DNA of 64,000 nt, taken from the NCBI GenBank assembly GCA_947447945.1, contig CANFLR010000005.1:1-64000 (forward strand), written 5' to 3'. Every line of letters begins with the position of its first letter. The stretch's first letter is position 1. The stretch is from Burkholderiaceae bacterium (GTDB lineage: Bacteria > Pseudomonadota > Gammaproteobacteria > Burkholderiales > Burkholderiaceae). Made by a program: the position numbers and the translations under genes. Under the pieces are notes generated by a model. That model saw only the letters and a program-made list of their open reading frames with translations. It was not told the DNA's origin and ran no database searches. This document shows positions 15,859 to 25,937 of the stretch, piece by piece.

Positions 15859-16518
15859 ATGATCGATCAAATTCACAAAAGCTTTAAGACTCTTGGAGCA
15901 ACTTTCCTAACAGGTCTATTTTGCCTGTTTATTGGCTGGAACCCCTCAGCTCAAGCCAATCAAGTCATTTTGGTCATGGGCGACAGCTTATCGGCTGAAT
16001 ATGGCTTGCCTCGCGGCACTGGCTGGGTGAATTTATTGCAACAACAGCTTCTTAAGGAGGGCAGCTCCTGGACTATATTCAACGCCAGCATCAGCGGAGA
16101 AACAACTTCAGGTGGACGCTCTCGCTTAAAAGACTTATTGGTACAACGTAAGCCGAGCTTAGTGCTTCTGGAGCTTGGGGCTAACGATGCATTAAGGGGA
16201 TTACCAATTACTCAAACAGAAATCAATTTGCGTAAGATGATTCAAATGAGTCAAGAATCTGGGGCCAAGGCCCTCTTATTTGGCATGCAAATTCCTCCCA
16301 ATTATGGGCAAACATACACTAGGCAATTCCGCGATCTCTACCCTGCTTTAGCGATCCAGGAAAACATTGCTTTGCTACCGTTTTTTTTAAAGGGCGTGGC
16401 CGATAGACCGGAGCTATTCCAAGCGGATAGACTCCATCCCAATGCGGAAGCCCAAAACATCCTCTTTCAAAATGTATGGGGCTCTATGGCCCGATACAAA
16501 AGCATGCTCAAGCAGTAA
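15859..16518 (+). CDS. tesA: GDSL-type arylesterase / acyl-CoA thioesterase I (TesA-like)
   Basis: 219 aa; N-terminal signal peptide, 'VMGDSLSAEYG' GDS block, 'LELGANDALRG', 'DRLHPNAEA'. Confidence 0.9.
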   Translation: MIDQIHKSFKTLGATFLTGLFCLFIGWNPSAQANQVILVMGDSLSAEYGLPRGTGWVNLLQQQLLKEGSSWTIFNASISGETTSGGRSRLKDLLVQRKPSLVLLELGANDALRGLPITQTEINLRKMIQMSQESGAKALLFGMQIPPNYGQTYTRQFRDLYPALAIQENIALLPFFLKGVADRPELFQADRLHPNAEAQNILFQNVWGSMARYKSMLKQ

Positions 16519-16524
16519 TCACGA

Positions 16525-17991
16525 TTAGCTGCCAGCGCTACCTGAGTTCATTGGTTTTAGTGGGTTAATGAGTTTTACACCAGCAGAATCACGCCAATAG
16601 CTCATAAACCCAGCAAACTCTGATTGAGCCTGTAAGGATTGCATTTGTTGTGCTTGAGCCTTATGAACTTTTGCATCAACTGCAGCCGGTTGACGAATCT
16701 GATTGATTCTATAAACATTAGAACCAACACCTGGATTTGTTACTGAGACGTAAGCGGGGAGCTTGTCCAGGTTTGCAGACATCACTTGATCCATTGCTGG
16801 GCCAACTAAATTAGCTGGTTTATTTCGAGAAACCCACACTGGCAAAGCAAAGCTTGTGGTGCTTTTGGGGTCATTCTGTAATGTGGCGTAAAAGTCTGCC
16901 GCAGCTGCAGCAGCCAACTTTTGTGCGGCGCGCTGACTGACTTGTCTTTTGACTTCAGCAGCAACAACATTAAAAGGCAATGTGCTAGCGGGATGAAACT
17001 CAATAACACGTGCTGATACAAACACTCCGGGAGAAGTTTGAACGGCCTCAGTATTGCGCTTATTCTTGACGGCCTCGTCGCCAAATAAAGCCTGGAGTAC
17101 CTTGGCGCTACTCAGAGGATGATCTTTTCCAAGACTAGGAACACCACTACGGGTCACATTTTTTTGAGACAAAATAGTGAGCTTCAATTTATCAGCAGCC
17201 GGCTTTAAGCTATCAGGCTGGTCGTATGTTATGTTAGTGAATTGATCAGCTTTCTCACCGAATACCTTGGCATCGCCTTTGGGGTCAGCCTTCAAGACGA
17301 TATATTCAACGTCAACATATTCAGCCGTTTCAAATAAGCGGGTATTTGCATCGTAAAAGGCCTGAAGCTCAGAGGTAGATGGATTCACTTTATTCAAATA
17401 ATCATTGGCGTTAAATTGTGCAACCTGCACTTCTCGCTCGGCCTCATAAAGCGATGAAATCACCTCGGAAATTTTTGGTGTCGGTAGCTCAGTGCGGGCA
17501 ACTGACCCAACTAGTTGTTGAATTTTTAAATCAAACCCTTGACTTGCGTAAAACTGCGTCTCATTCATGCCGTTAGAAGCGAGAAGCTGCTTAAAGCGTT
17601 CATCGTCAAAACTGCCATCTTGCTTGTAAAGTGCACGGATTTGAGGGATATTCTGCAGGCTCTTAATGAGCGTCTCTTTACCTATCTGGAGACGAAGATC
17701 ACTGACGGCGAATCCAAGGATCTGTTGTTGGATTAATTCACTCAGAATGGCTTGGCGAAACTGCAAGCTCTGTGCGATTTGTACATTACCGCCCACTCGC
17801 TCAGCCTGCCTCTTGGCAGCAGAATCAACCTCTTGAGCATTGATTGATTTACCATTGATTTTGACTAAGTCCGTTTCTTTATCCATAAAACCTGAGTAGC
17901 TTGAAATGCCAAACATTACAAACGATGGAACGATGAATAGCATTAAAACAAGCTGAAGAATTTTTTGGTGCTTACGTACGGTATCGAACAT
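16525..17991 (-). CDS. ppiD: PpiD-like periplasmic chaperone (SurA_N domain, apparently lacking the parvulin domain)
   Basis: N-terminal 'MFDTVRKHQKILQLVLMLFIVPSFVMFGISSY' anchor and SurA_N region; C-terminal PpiD region 'SLKPAADKLKL...LFGDEAVKNKRNTEAV'. Confidence 0.85.
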   Translation of the reverse strand: MFDTVRKHQKILQLVLMLFIVPSFVMFGISSYSGFMDKETDLVKINGKSINAQEVDSAAKRQAERVGGNVQIAQSLQFRQAILSELIQQQILGFAVSDLRLQIGKETLIKSLQNIPQIRALYKQDGSFDDERFKQLLASNGMNETQFYASQGFDLKIQQLVGSVARTELPTPKISEVISSLYEAEREVQVAQFNANDYLNKVNPSTSELQAFYDANTRLFETAEYVDVEYIVLKADPKGDAKVFGEKADQFTNITYDQPDSLKPAADKLKLTILSQKNVTRSGVPSLGKDHPLSSAKVLQALFGDEAVKNKRNTEAVQTSPGVFVSARVIEFHPASTLPFNVVAAEVKRQVSQRAAQKLAAAAAADFYATLQNDPKSTTSFALPVWVSRNKPANLVGPAMDQVMSANLDKLPAYVSVTNPGVGSNVYRINQIRQPAAVDAKVHKAQAQQMQSLQAQSEFAGFMSYWRDSAGVKLINPLKPMNSGSAGS

Positions 17992-18082
17992 GAGTTAGTC
18001 GCTAGGAAAGAATGCCAATGATGGAGTGTACTAGGCGTTGGGACTAGATCGGCTGGTAGCCTAAAAGCGTATAGGGAAATCT

Positions 18083-18158
18083 TGGTGGGCGCTGAGAGGC
18101 TCGAACTCCCGACATTCTGCGTGTAAGGCAGACGCTCTACCAACTGAGCTAAGCGCCC
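18083..18158 (-). tRNA. tRNA-Val(TAC)
   Basis: Reverse complement GGGCGCTTAGCTCAGTTGGTAGAGCGTCTGCCTTACACGCAGAATGTCGGGAGTTCGAGCCTCTCAGCGCCCACCA; anticodon TAC. Confidence 0.96.
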
Positions 18159-18261
18159 CAAAATTACTACAGGTAGGATTGTAACCTAATCGCATTAGAA
18201 AAGGATGCTCCTGGGTCTCTCTGAATAGGCAAAGGAGCGCCCGATCTCTAAAACCTTGAAA

Positions 18262-20694
18262 TTAGTGCTTCAAAACCTCTGCAGCACCCGATTTATCAAT
18301 TCCTTTACTTGCTTCAGCAGCTTTTTTTGCTAGCTCTTCAGGTGTTGGCTCTGGTAGGGCTTCAGGCTTGCGTTCAAGTGCTAGCTCTAAAACTTGATCA
18401 ATCCAACGCACCGGAATAATCTCAATCGCGTTCTTTACCTTATCCGGAATATCAATTAAATCTTTGACGTTTTCTTCTGGAATGAGAACAAGTTTGATTC
18501 CACCTCGGTGGGCAGCTAATAGCTTTTCCTTTAAACCGCCAATCGGCAACACTTCTCCGCGCAGAGTAATCTCACCAGTCATCGCCACATCCGAACGAAT
18601 TGGAATACCTGTGAGCACCGAAACTAATGCGGTGGTGATTGCAATACCTGCAGATGGCCCGTCCTTTGGGGTTGCGCCATCAGGAAAGTGAATATGAATA
18701 TCCCGCTTCTCAAAAGCTTCATCAGCAATACCCAGGCGTCTAGAGCGCGAACGAACAACTGTCCGAGCTGCCTCGACAGATTCCTTCATGACATCACCAA
18801 TCGAGCCAGTGCGGGTAATAACCCCCTTACCAGACATCACGGCAGCTTCAATTGTCAATAGATCACCGCCAACCTCGGTCCACGCTAAGCCGGTTACTTG
18901 ACCAACTTGATTCTCTTTTGCAGCCAAGCCAAAGTCATACATGCGAACCGATAAGAACTTCTCAAGATTGTCGGCATTCACCTCGATTGGGGCGGCCTCT
19001 TTTTTGAGTAGCAACAGTTTGACCACTTTGCGACAGATTTTGCTGATTTCACGTTCCAAGGAGCGGACACCAGCCTCCCGTGTGTAGTAACGAATCATGT
19101 TACGTACAGCACTTTCATCTATCTTCAATTCATCTTTTTTCAAACCATTATTTTTGATTTGCTTAGGGATGAGATAGTTAACAGCGATGCTGGTTTTTTC
19201 ATCCTCGGTATAGCCCGCAAGGCGAATGATTTCCAAGCGATCCAGTAAGGGTCCTGGAATATTTAAGGAATTTGCCGTAGCAACAAACATCACATCAGAT
19301 AAATCGAAATCAACCTCAACATAGTGATCTTGAAAGGTATGGTTTTGCTCGGGGTCCAAAACCTCAAGCAAGGCACTTGCAGGATCGCCACGGAAATCCA
19401 TACCCATCTTGTCGACTTCATCAAGCAAGAACAAAGGATTGCGAACACCAACCTTGGTAAGGCTAGTCAGAATCTTGCCTGGCATAGATCCAATATAGGT
19501 GCGTCGATGACCACGAATCTCAGATTCATCACGCACACCACCCAAGGCCATCCGAACAAACTTCCGATTAGTGGCTCTGGCAATGGATTGACCTAAAGAG
19601 GTTTTGCCAACCCCCGGTGGGCCAACCAAACACAAAATGGGGGCCTTAACTCGGTCAACTCGTTGTTGCACCGCGAGGTATTCCAAAATACGTTCTTTAA
19701 CTTTGTCCAAGCCATAGTGATCTTCATCCAACACTTTTTCAGCATTCGTGAGGTCATTATTAATCTTGCTTTTCTTTTTCCAAGGCAAGTTCACCAAGGT
19801 ATCGATAAAGTTTCGAATCACTGTCGCCTCTGCAGACATTGGAGACATCAACTTCAACTTCTTCAGTTCAGACTCTGCCTTTTTCAAGGCTTCTTTTGGC
19901 ATACGAGCCGCCTTGATACGCTTCTCGAGCTCTTCGAGATCAGCGCCCTCTTCACCTTCTCCCAGTTCTTTTTGAATGGCCTTAACCTGCTCATTCAAAT
20001 AGTACTCACGTTGGCTTTTTTCCATTTGACGCTTAACGCGTCCGCGAATGCGCTTCTCAACTTGCAAGATATCGATTTCACTCTCAAGATCAGCCAAGAG
20101 ACTTTCCAGTCTTTGAACCACATCAATCATTTGTAAAAGCTTCTGCTTTTGTTCAAGTTTGACTGGCAGGTGAGCGCAGATGGTATCGGCTAAACGTCCT
20201 GGATCATCGATTCCCCCTAGGGATGAAAGAATCTCTTGGGGTACTTTTTTGTTGAGCTTCACATACTGATCAAATTGCGCCATGATGGCACGGCGTAATG
20301 CTTCCGTTTCATGTGCATCCAATGCGGTGAGCGGGGTTGGCGTAGCTTCACAAGCGAAATAACCTTGACTATCTTCTACTTGACTTACATCAGCTCGCTG
20401 CACGCCTTCAACGAGAACCTTCACAGTACCGTCCGGAAGTTTGAGCATTTGCAAGATATTGGCGATACAACCCACTTCATAGAGATCTTCAACCGCTGGC
20501 TCATCTTTTGCAGCAGTCTTTTGAGCCACTAAAAGCACATTTTTCCCAGTTTCCATCGCTGCTTCTAAAGCTTTAATAGACTTAGGGCGACCAACAAATA
20601 AAGGGATCACCATATGGGGAAAAACCACAACATCCCGCAATGGGAGTAATGGCAATTGAATCGGTTCAGAGGGCAGTAATAAGTGGCCAGGCAT
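18262..20694 (-). CDS. lon: endopeptidase La (Lon)
   Basis: 810 aa; '[15 protein letters not shown]' and the catalytic '[11 protein letters not shown]' Ser-Lys region. Confidence 0.98.
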   Translation of the reverse strand: MPGHLLLPSEPIQLPLLPLRDVVVFPHMVIPLFVGRPKSIKALEAAMETGKNVLLVAQKTAAKDEPAVEDLYEVGCIANILQMLKLPDGTVKVLVEGVQRADVSQVEDSQGYFACEATPTPLTALDAHETEALRRAIMAQFDQYVKLNKKVPQEILSSLGGIDDPGRLADTICAHLPVKLEQKQKLLQMIDVVQRLESLLADLESEIDILQVEKRIRGRVKRQMEKSQREYYLNEQVKAIQKELGEGEEGADLEELEKRIKAARMPKEALKKAESELKKLKLMSPMSAEATVIRNFIDTLVNLPWKKKSKINNDLTNAEKVLDEDHYGLDKVKERILEYLAVQQRVDRVKAPILCLVGPPGVGKTSLGQSIARATNRKFVRMALGGVRDESEIRGHRRTYIGSMPGKILTSLTKVGVRNPLFLLDEVDKMGMDFRGDPASALLEVLDPEQNHTFQDHYVEVDFDLSDVMFVATANSLNIPGPLLDRLEIIRLAGYTEDEKTSIAVNYLIPKQIKNNGLKKDELKIDESAVRNMIRYYTREAGVRSLEREISKICRKVVKLLLLKKEAAPIEVNADNLEKFLSVRMYDFGLAAKENQVGQVTGLAWTEVGGDLLTIEAAVMSGKGVITRTGSIGDVMKESVEAARTVVRSRSRRLGIADEAFEKRDIHIHFPDGATPKDGPSAGIAITTALVSVLTGIPIRSDVAMTGEITLRGEVLPIGGLKEKLLAAHRGGIKLVLIPEENVKDLIDIPDKVKNAIEIIPVRWIDQVLELALERKPEALPEPTPEELAKKAAEASKGIDKSGAAEVLKH

Positions 20695-20787
20695 GGGGCA
20701 AATCCTCCAAAGTAGTCGATCCTCAAAAAGCTCCCAAAACTACAAAAACACTATATGGGGGCATTATTAAGGAATAGGATACTACCT

Positions 20788-20815
20788 ATATGGGTTTAGT
20801 CTCAGAAAAAACAAG
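20788..20815 (-). promoter_or_regulatory. candidate sigma-32-type promoter of lon
   Basis: Minus strand CTTGTTT-N14-CCCATAT resembles the RpoH consensus CTTGAAA-N13/14-CCCCATNT. Confidence 0.45.
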
Positions 20816-20874
20816 AGTCCGAAATGCTAAAAATGCTGATCTATAGACTCAAAAAGACAAAAAAACCTTAAAAA

Positions 20875-22236
20875 TTAAGCTTTTTTGCTTAAATCTTCAT
20901 GTTTTACATCTTGCTTATAGACTAATAGCGGTCTACCACCTTCTTCAAGGCTCGCTTCATCGATAACCACTTTTTGGACATTCTTTAATGAAGGTAGGTC
21001 GTACATGACATCCATCAATGAACCCTCGAGGATTGATCTTAGGCCTCGGGCACCCGTTTTGCGGGCAATCGCCTTTTTAGCAATGGCAGAAAGCGCCTCT
21101 TTCCGCACCTCAAGCGTAGCACCCTCCATCGTCAAAAGAGCCTGATATTGCTTGACCAGGGCGTTTTTAGGTTCAGTAAGGATTTGGATCAAAGCTTCTT
21201 CGTTAAGCTGAATCAAAGTAGCTACCACTGGCAGGCGACCGATCAACTCAGGGATTAAGCCAAATTTGATCAAATCTTCCGGCTCTACCTCAATTAAAAG
21301 ATCGCTAACGCCACGATCATCTTTTCCTGGAACGGTTGCATTAAATCCAATGCCGGTTTTAGCAGTACGTTGTTGAATGACTTTTTCGAGGCCATCAAAC
21401 GCTCCACCGCAAATAAAGAGAATATTCGTCGTATCAACTTGTAAAAAATCTTGATTAGGATGTTTGCGTCCGCCCTGCGGAGGAATCGAGGCCATAGTGC
21501 CCTCAACCAACTTTAAGAGCGCCTGTTGAACGCCTTCACCAGATACATCGCGAGTAATAGATGGATTATCAGACTTACGGGAGATCTTATCGATTTCATC
21601 GATGTAAACAATCCCGCGCTGTGCTTTTTCGACGTTGTAATCACAGGCCTGAAGCAGTTTCTGAATAATATTTTCAACATCCTCACCAACATAACCAGCT
21701 TCGGTCAGTGTGGTGGCATCGGCCATCACAAATGGGACATCTAACATTCGGGCTAGAGTTTGAGCAAGCAAGGTCTTGCCGGAACCAGTTGGCCCAATCA
21801 GGAGAATATTACTTTTGGCGAGCTCTACACCGTCAACAATGGCTTTTGCTGGCGTCTTAGAATCTTTTTTATCGGCCGTCTCAGCGGGTTTACCTTCTTT
21901 ATCTAGCTTATCTTTTTTAGGCTTAGGTAAGTATTGCAGGCGCTTGTAATGGTTGTAAACCGCTACTGCAAGGGTCTTCTTCGCATGATCTTGACCTATG
22001 ACGTACTGATCTAAATTTTCACGGATCTGATGAGGGGTTGGCAATGCATCATCACCCTCACCTTTGGGTAACTTAGCGATTTCTTCTGTGATGATATCAG
22101 TGCACAAATCAATGCACTCATCACAAATAAAAACAGAAGGTCCAGCAATCAGCTTTTTTACCTCATGCTGACTCTTACCGCAGAATGAGCAATACAGTGT
22201 TTTGTCTGAGGTGGCTGAAGAAGAAATATCGCTCAA
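20875..22236 (-). CDS. clpX: ATP-dependent Clp protease ATP-binding subunit ClpX
   Basis: 453 aa; N-terminal zinc finger '[15 protein letters not shown]...CDEC', 'GPTGSGKT'. Confidence 0.98.
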   Translation of the reverse strand: MSDISSSATSDKTLYCSFCGKSQHEVKKLIAGPSVFICDECIDLCTDIITEEIAKLPKGEGDDALPTPHQIRENLDQYVIGQDHAKKTLAVAVYNHYKRLQYLPKPKKDKLDKEGKPAETADKKDSKTPAKAIVDGVELAKSNILLIGPTGSGKTLLAQTLARMLDVPFVMADATTLTEAGYVGEDVENIIQKLLQACDYNVEKAQRGIVYIDEIDKISRKSDNPSITRDVSGEGVQQALLKLVEGTMASIPPQGGRKHPNQDFLQVDTTNILFICGGAFDGLEKVIQQRTAKTGIGFNATVPGKDDRGVSDLLIEVEPEDLIKFGLIPELIGRLPVVATLIQLNEEALIQILTEPKNALVKQYQALLTMEGATLEVRKEALSAIAKKAIARKTGARGLRSILEGSLMDVMYDLPSLKNVQKVVIDEASLEEGGRPLLVYKQDVKHEDLSKKA

Positions 22237-22261
22237 GTGCTTGCCTAATTAGGTGATGTAT

Positions 22262-22891
22262 TTATGGACGCTTGTCGATAACTTTATCGATCAAGCCATA
22301 GTCACGCGCCTGTTCTGCGGACATAAAATTATCTCTATCGGTATCTTTTGCAATGGTCTCAATGGATTGACCAGTGCGATCAGCCAAAATTTGATTAAGG
22401 CGTTCGCGCAAATACAAAATTTCGCGGGCCTGAATCTCAATATCTGAGGCTTGACCGCGAGCGCCGCCTAATGGCTGGTGGATCATCACTCGAGAGTTAG
22501 GTAATGCATAGCGCTTGCCCTTTTCCCCAGCGCATAACAGGAATGCACCCATGCTTGCAGCCATGCCCATACATAAAGTACTCACATGCGGTTTGATAAA
22601 TTGCATCGTATCGTAAATTGCTAAGCCTGCGGATACTGATCCGCCAGGAGAGTTGATGTACAAAGAAATTTCTTTATCTGGATTTTCGCTCTCTAAAAAT
22701 AATAGTTGGGCAATTACTAAATTAGCTGTTTGGTCGTTTACCTCTCCAACCAAAAAAACAACACGCTCTCTTAATAGGCGTGAATAAATATCATAAGCAC
22801 GCTCACCACGACCAGAGGTCTCGATGACCATGGGAACCAAACCCAAACCCATTGGCTCTAAATTTTCAGACTGAGAATGATTTTGGTTCAT
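22262..22891 (-). CDS. clpP: ATP-dependent Clp protease proteolytic subunit
   Basis: 209 aa; '[11 protein letters not shown]' catalytic Ser and '[10 protein letters not shown]' catalytic His. Confidence 0.98.
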   Translation of the reverse strand: MNQNHSQSENLEPMGLGLVPMVIETSGRGERAYDIYSRLLRERVVFLVGEVNDQTANLVIAQLLFLESENPDKEISLYINSPGGSVSAGLAIYDTMQFIKPHVSTLCMGMAASMGAFLLCAGEKGKRYALPNSRVMIHQPLGGARGQASDIEIQAREILYLRERLNQILADRTGQSIETIAKDTDRDNFMSAEQARDYGLIDKVIDKRP

Positions 22892-22910
22892 GTATATGCG
22901 CCTTATCCGA

Positions 22911-24248
22911 TTAATTTAATTTGCTGAGCTCTTCAAAGGCAATTGCCTTCTCATTGACTTTGGCTAGTGACGTGAAATACTTGATGACGTTATCTTCAAG
23001 GACCAAGTTTTCGATGTCCTTAAGGCGACTAGGATTGCTGTAATACCAACGCACTACCTCTTTAGGGTCTTCGTAGGTTGCAGCTTGCTCTTCGATCTCA
23101 GCCTTGATTTGGTCGGCAGTAGCAGATAGATTCTGCTGCTTTACGAGGTCACCCAGAATCAAGCCTAGACGAACACGCTTAGTGGCTTGCTCTGTAAACA
23201 TTTCTGCGGGAATAGGTGCATCTTTTGCGTTCGGAATACCACGTTGCATAAGATCTTGGCGTGCAGACTGAATCAAGCGCTCTTGTTCAGATGCAATCAA
23301 TGCTTTAGGAACATCAAGTTCACATGTCTTGCCAATTTGATCCATTACTTCATTTTTTAATAATGAAGTAATCCGACGTTTTACTTCGCGATCTAAATTT
23401 TCTTTGACTTCGGCGCGCATTTTAGCGACACCACCTTCAGAAACACCTAAAGAAAGTGCAAAGGCATCATCAACAACCGGTAAATGAGCCCAATTGACTT
23501 TCTTTACAGTGATAGTGAAGTCTGCAGTTTTGCCGGCCACATCTTTACCATGGTAGTCAGCAGGAAAGCTTAGGGGGAAGGTCTTGCTCTCGCCAACTTT
23601 CAGGCCCAATGTTGCAGCTTCAAATTCCGGAAGCATCCGCCCTTCGCCTAAAACATATTCAAAGTTCTCTGCTTTACCACCAGCAAATTCAACGCCGTCA
23701 ATCTTGCCAATAAAATCAATTACTACCTGGTCACCCGCTTGTGCAGCAGTATTTTCTCCGCCATCACCGTGAGGACTGGTCTCGCCACGGGGGTGGTAGT
23801 GGACCTGCTGTTTACGCAGTACCTCTAAAGCGCGGTCGATTTCTGCATCACCAATATTGGTAGTGTATTTAGTCACCTCCAATTTACTGAAGTCGCCGAT
23901 TTTGACCTCAGGCAAGACTTCGAAATAGGCATCAAAAACAATCTGTTCTGCATCAAGCTCGCTCTTCGGTTCTAAGCGTGGCTGACCAGCCAATAAGATG
24001 CCTTCATTTTTGCTAAGCTCAAAAAATAATTCAGAGGCCTTATCAAATTGGATTTCAAAATCCACTTGCATGCCGTATTGCTTCTCGACAATATTTTTTG
24101 GTACTTTACCTGGACGAAAGCCGGCCATTTTCATGGTCTTTCCAACCTTAGCCAAACGGGCTTCCCGTGCCTTCGCCAAATCCGCGCGTGGGAACTCTAA
24201 GGTCATTTTGCGGTCTAGTTGACCTAAATTTTCTATCTGCACAGCCAT
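22911..24248 (-). CDS. tig: trigger factor
   Basis: 445 aa; '[17 protein letters not shown]' ribosome-binding signature, FKBP-type domain. Confidence 0.97.
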   Translation of the reverse strand: MAVQIENLGQLDRKMTLEFPRADLAKAREARLAKVGKTMKMAGFRPGKVPKNIVEKQYGMQVDFEIQFDKASELFFELSKNEGILLAGQPRLEPKSELDAEQIVFDAYFEVLPEVKIGDFSKLEVTKYTTNIGDAEIDRALEVLRKQQVHYHPRGETSPHGDGGENTAAQAGDQVVIDFIGKIDGVEFAGGKAENFEYVLGEGRMLPEFEAATLGLKVGESKTFPLSFPADYHGKDVAGKTADFTITVKKVNWAHLPVVDDAFALSLGVSEGGVAKMRAEVKENLDREVKRRITSLLKNEVMDQIGKTCELDVPKALIASEQERLIQSARQDLMQRGIPNAKDAPIPAEMFTEQATKRVRLGLILGDLVKQQNLSATADQIKAEIEEQAATYEDPKEVVRWYYSNPSRLKDIENLVLEDNVIKYFTSLAKVNEKAIAFEELSKLN

Positions 24249-24306
24249 TCTCGTCTCTTAATTGAAGATCAGGATTATATGAAGTCCAAGCCAAGTAGCT
24301 AACTTG

Positions 24307-24393
24307 TGGTGCGAGGAGGGGGACTCGAACCCCCACACCATTTCTGGCGTCAGGACCTAAACCTGGTGCGTCTACCAATTTCGCCATCCTCGC
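24307..24393 (-). tRNA. tRNA-Leu(TAG)
   Basis: Reverse complement GCGAGGATGGCGAAATTGGTAGACGCACCAGGTTTAGGTCCTGACGCCAGAAATGGTGTGGGGGTTCGAGTCCCCCTCCTCGCACCA; long variable arm, anticodon TAG. Confidence 0.96.
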
Positions 24394-24551
24394 GAATTCC
24401 GCAAACGCTACCTAGCTTAAACTTCACTCTAAAGACTCTAATTCTACAATGCCCAGCATAATAAGAGGATCTTACGGCTGTAAAACAGTAAAGATTGGAT
24501 GAGCAATAACTACGAAACAGAGCCTGCACAGAGGTCAAAATAAGTCAGCAA

Positions 24552-24578
24552 AAGCCATTTTTCCACGCTTAATGGCTT
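24552..24578 (-). terminator. possible weak terminator downstream of ispF
   Basis: AAGCCATT...AATGGCTT inverted repeat, 11-nt loop, short T run on the minus strand. Confidence 0.35.
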
Positions 24579-24629
24579 CAGAGCTGTTTTAATGGGGCTT
24601 TAAATCAGGGCGGATAGGCTAGAAATTAC

Positions 24630-25130
24630 CTATGCTTTGTATAACAAGGCAACCGCATGGACTGCTATACCCTCACCCCGTCCAAGATGACCTAGCGACT
24701 CATTAGTCTTGGCCTTCAGATTAACGTGACTGGCTGTCACAGCCAAATCCTCAGCAATATTACGTACCATTTCAGGCAAAAAGCTCGCCAGCTTGGGGCT
24801 TTGGCAGATGATGGTTGCATCAACATTGCCGATATGAAACCCTGCAGCCTGAACCTTTTGCAAGGCAGAGCGCAATAAAATACGGCTATCCATATCTTTA
24901 TATTGAGGGTCGTTATCTGGAAAGAGTTGGCCTATGTCATTTAACCCAGCACCACCAAGCAATGCATCAGTAATAGCGTGTAACAGGGCATCTGCATCAG
25001 AGTGCCCTAACAGGCCTTGATGATGGGGAACATGGACGCCACCCAAAATCAAACGGCGATTGGAGACTAAGGCATGGATGTCATAGCCTTGGCCGATACG
25101 AAATTGAGGAGTGTGTGCAGTTGGTGTCAT
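24630..25130 (-). CDS. ispF: 2-C-methyl-D-erythritol 2,4-cyclodiphosphate synthase
   Basis: 166 aa; '[11 protein letters not shown]', '[19 protein letters not shown]'. Confidence 0.97.
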   Translation of the reverse strand: MTPTAHTPQFRIGQGYDIHALVSNRRLILGGVHVPHHQGLLGHSDADALLHAITDALLGGAGLNDIGQLFPDNDPQYKDMDSRILLRSALQKVQAAGFHIGNVDATIICQSPKLASFLPEMVRNIAEDLAVTASHVNLKAKTNESLGHLGRGEGIAVHAVALLYKA

Positions 25131-25152
25131 GTTGGTCAGTCTTAATTGGTTA

Positions 25153-25914
25153 TCACTCTGATGATGACTTGCCCTTGAGTGACAGGAGAATTTCCATCAA
25201 ACTCCAGTCTGCAGGATGTGTCACTTTAAAGTTTCTTATTTCGCCTTCTATTAACAAAGGCTTGAAGCCAGCCAATTCCATAGCACTGGACTCATCGGTT
25301 ATATCAGCCTCCATTCGTATGCCATCTTGAATGGCATCATGAAGTTTTTTTAAAGGAAACATTTGCGGAGTTTGCGCTTGCCAGAGGTGATTGCGAGAAA
25401 TGGTTTTCTCGGCATGAATTAAGCTTCCTGCCAATGTACCATCAAGGTCTGCCAGTTTTAGGGTATCAGCGACCGGTAGTGCTAACAAACCTCCAATACC
25501 AGAGGGAGTAACAGCGGTAATCAGCCTCTGAATCAACTGTGGAGAAATCCCTGGGCGTGCCGCATCATGGACCAGCACCCAATCTGTCTCGGGTATTCCT
25601 GTCGCCAACATTGCAGCCAAAGTATTCCGTACGGTTTCCTGACGTGTTGGGCCGCCACTTGGTAAAAAATGTAATGGCTTATTGGCATCCACCAGCGAAC
25701 CAAGTACGGGATGATTGATAAAGCTGGGAGGAACACCGACCCAAACTGATTCAATCGCTGGAGAACTGCAAAATGCTTCAATCGCATAAGCTAACATCGG
25801 CCTACCAGCTAGCTCCTGAAATTGCTTTGGCAAGGGTCCGCCAAGACGAGACCCGCTTCCAGCAGTAGGTAGCAAAGCATGACAGTGAGAAAAGGTTTGA
25901 TTTCCATTACCCAT
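25153..25914 (-). CDS. ispD: 2-C-methyl-D-erythritol 4-phosphate cytidylyltransferase
   Basis: 253 aa; '[20 protein letters not shown]', '[12 protein letters not shown]'. Confidence 0.96.
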   Translation of the reverse strand: MGNGNQTFSHCHALLPTAGSGSRLGGPLPKQFQELAGRPMLAYAIEAFCSSPAIESVWVGVPPSFINHPVLGSLVDANKPLHFLPSGGPTRQETVRNTLAAMLATGIPETDWVLVHDAARPGISPQLIQRLITAVTPSGIGGLLALPVADTLKLADLDGTLAGSLIHAEKTISRNHLWQAQTPQMFPLKKLHDAIQDGIRMEADITDESSAMELAGFKPLLIEGEIRNFKVTHPADWSLMEILLSLKGKSSSE

Positions 25915-25929
25915 GCCTGATTCTATAAT
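25901..25929 (+). promoter_or_regulatory. candidate sigma-70 promoter for mfd
   Basis: TTTCCA (25901-25906), 17-nt spacer, TATAAT (25924-25929), with the mfd ATG 8 nt after the -10. Confidence 0.5.
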
Positions 25930-25937
25930 GAGTGCAG

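Noticed and set aside
17943-18161. 72-aa ORF 'MGRLAQLVERLPYTQNVGSSSLSAPT...'
   Set aside because: Translation of tRNA-Val, a well-known spurious ORF type.
19663-20136. 157-aa plus-strand ORF antisense to lon
   Set aside because: Fully inside the well-supported lon gene on the opposite strand; low-complexity Phe/Leu-rich translation typical of antisense frames.
24148-24387. 79-aa ORF 'MAKLVDAPGLGPDARNGVGVRVPLLAP...'
   Set aside because: Translation of tRNA-Leu on the minus strand; a classic spurious ORF.
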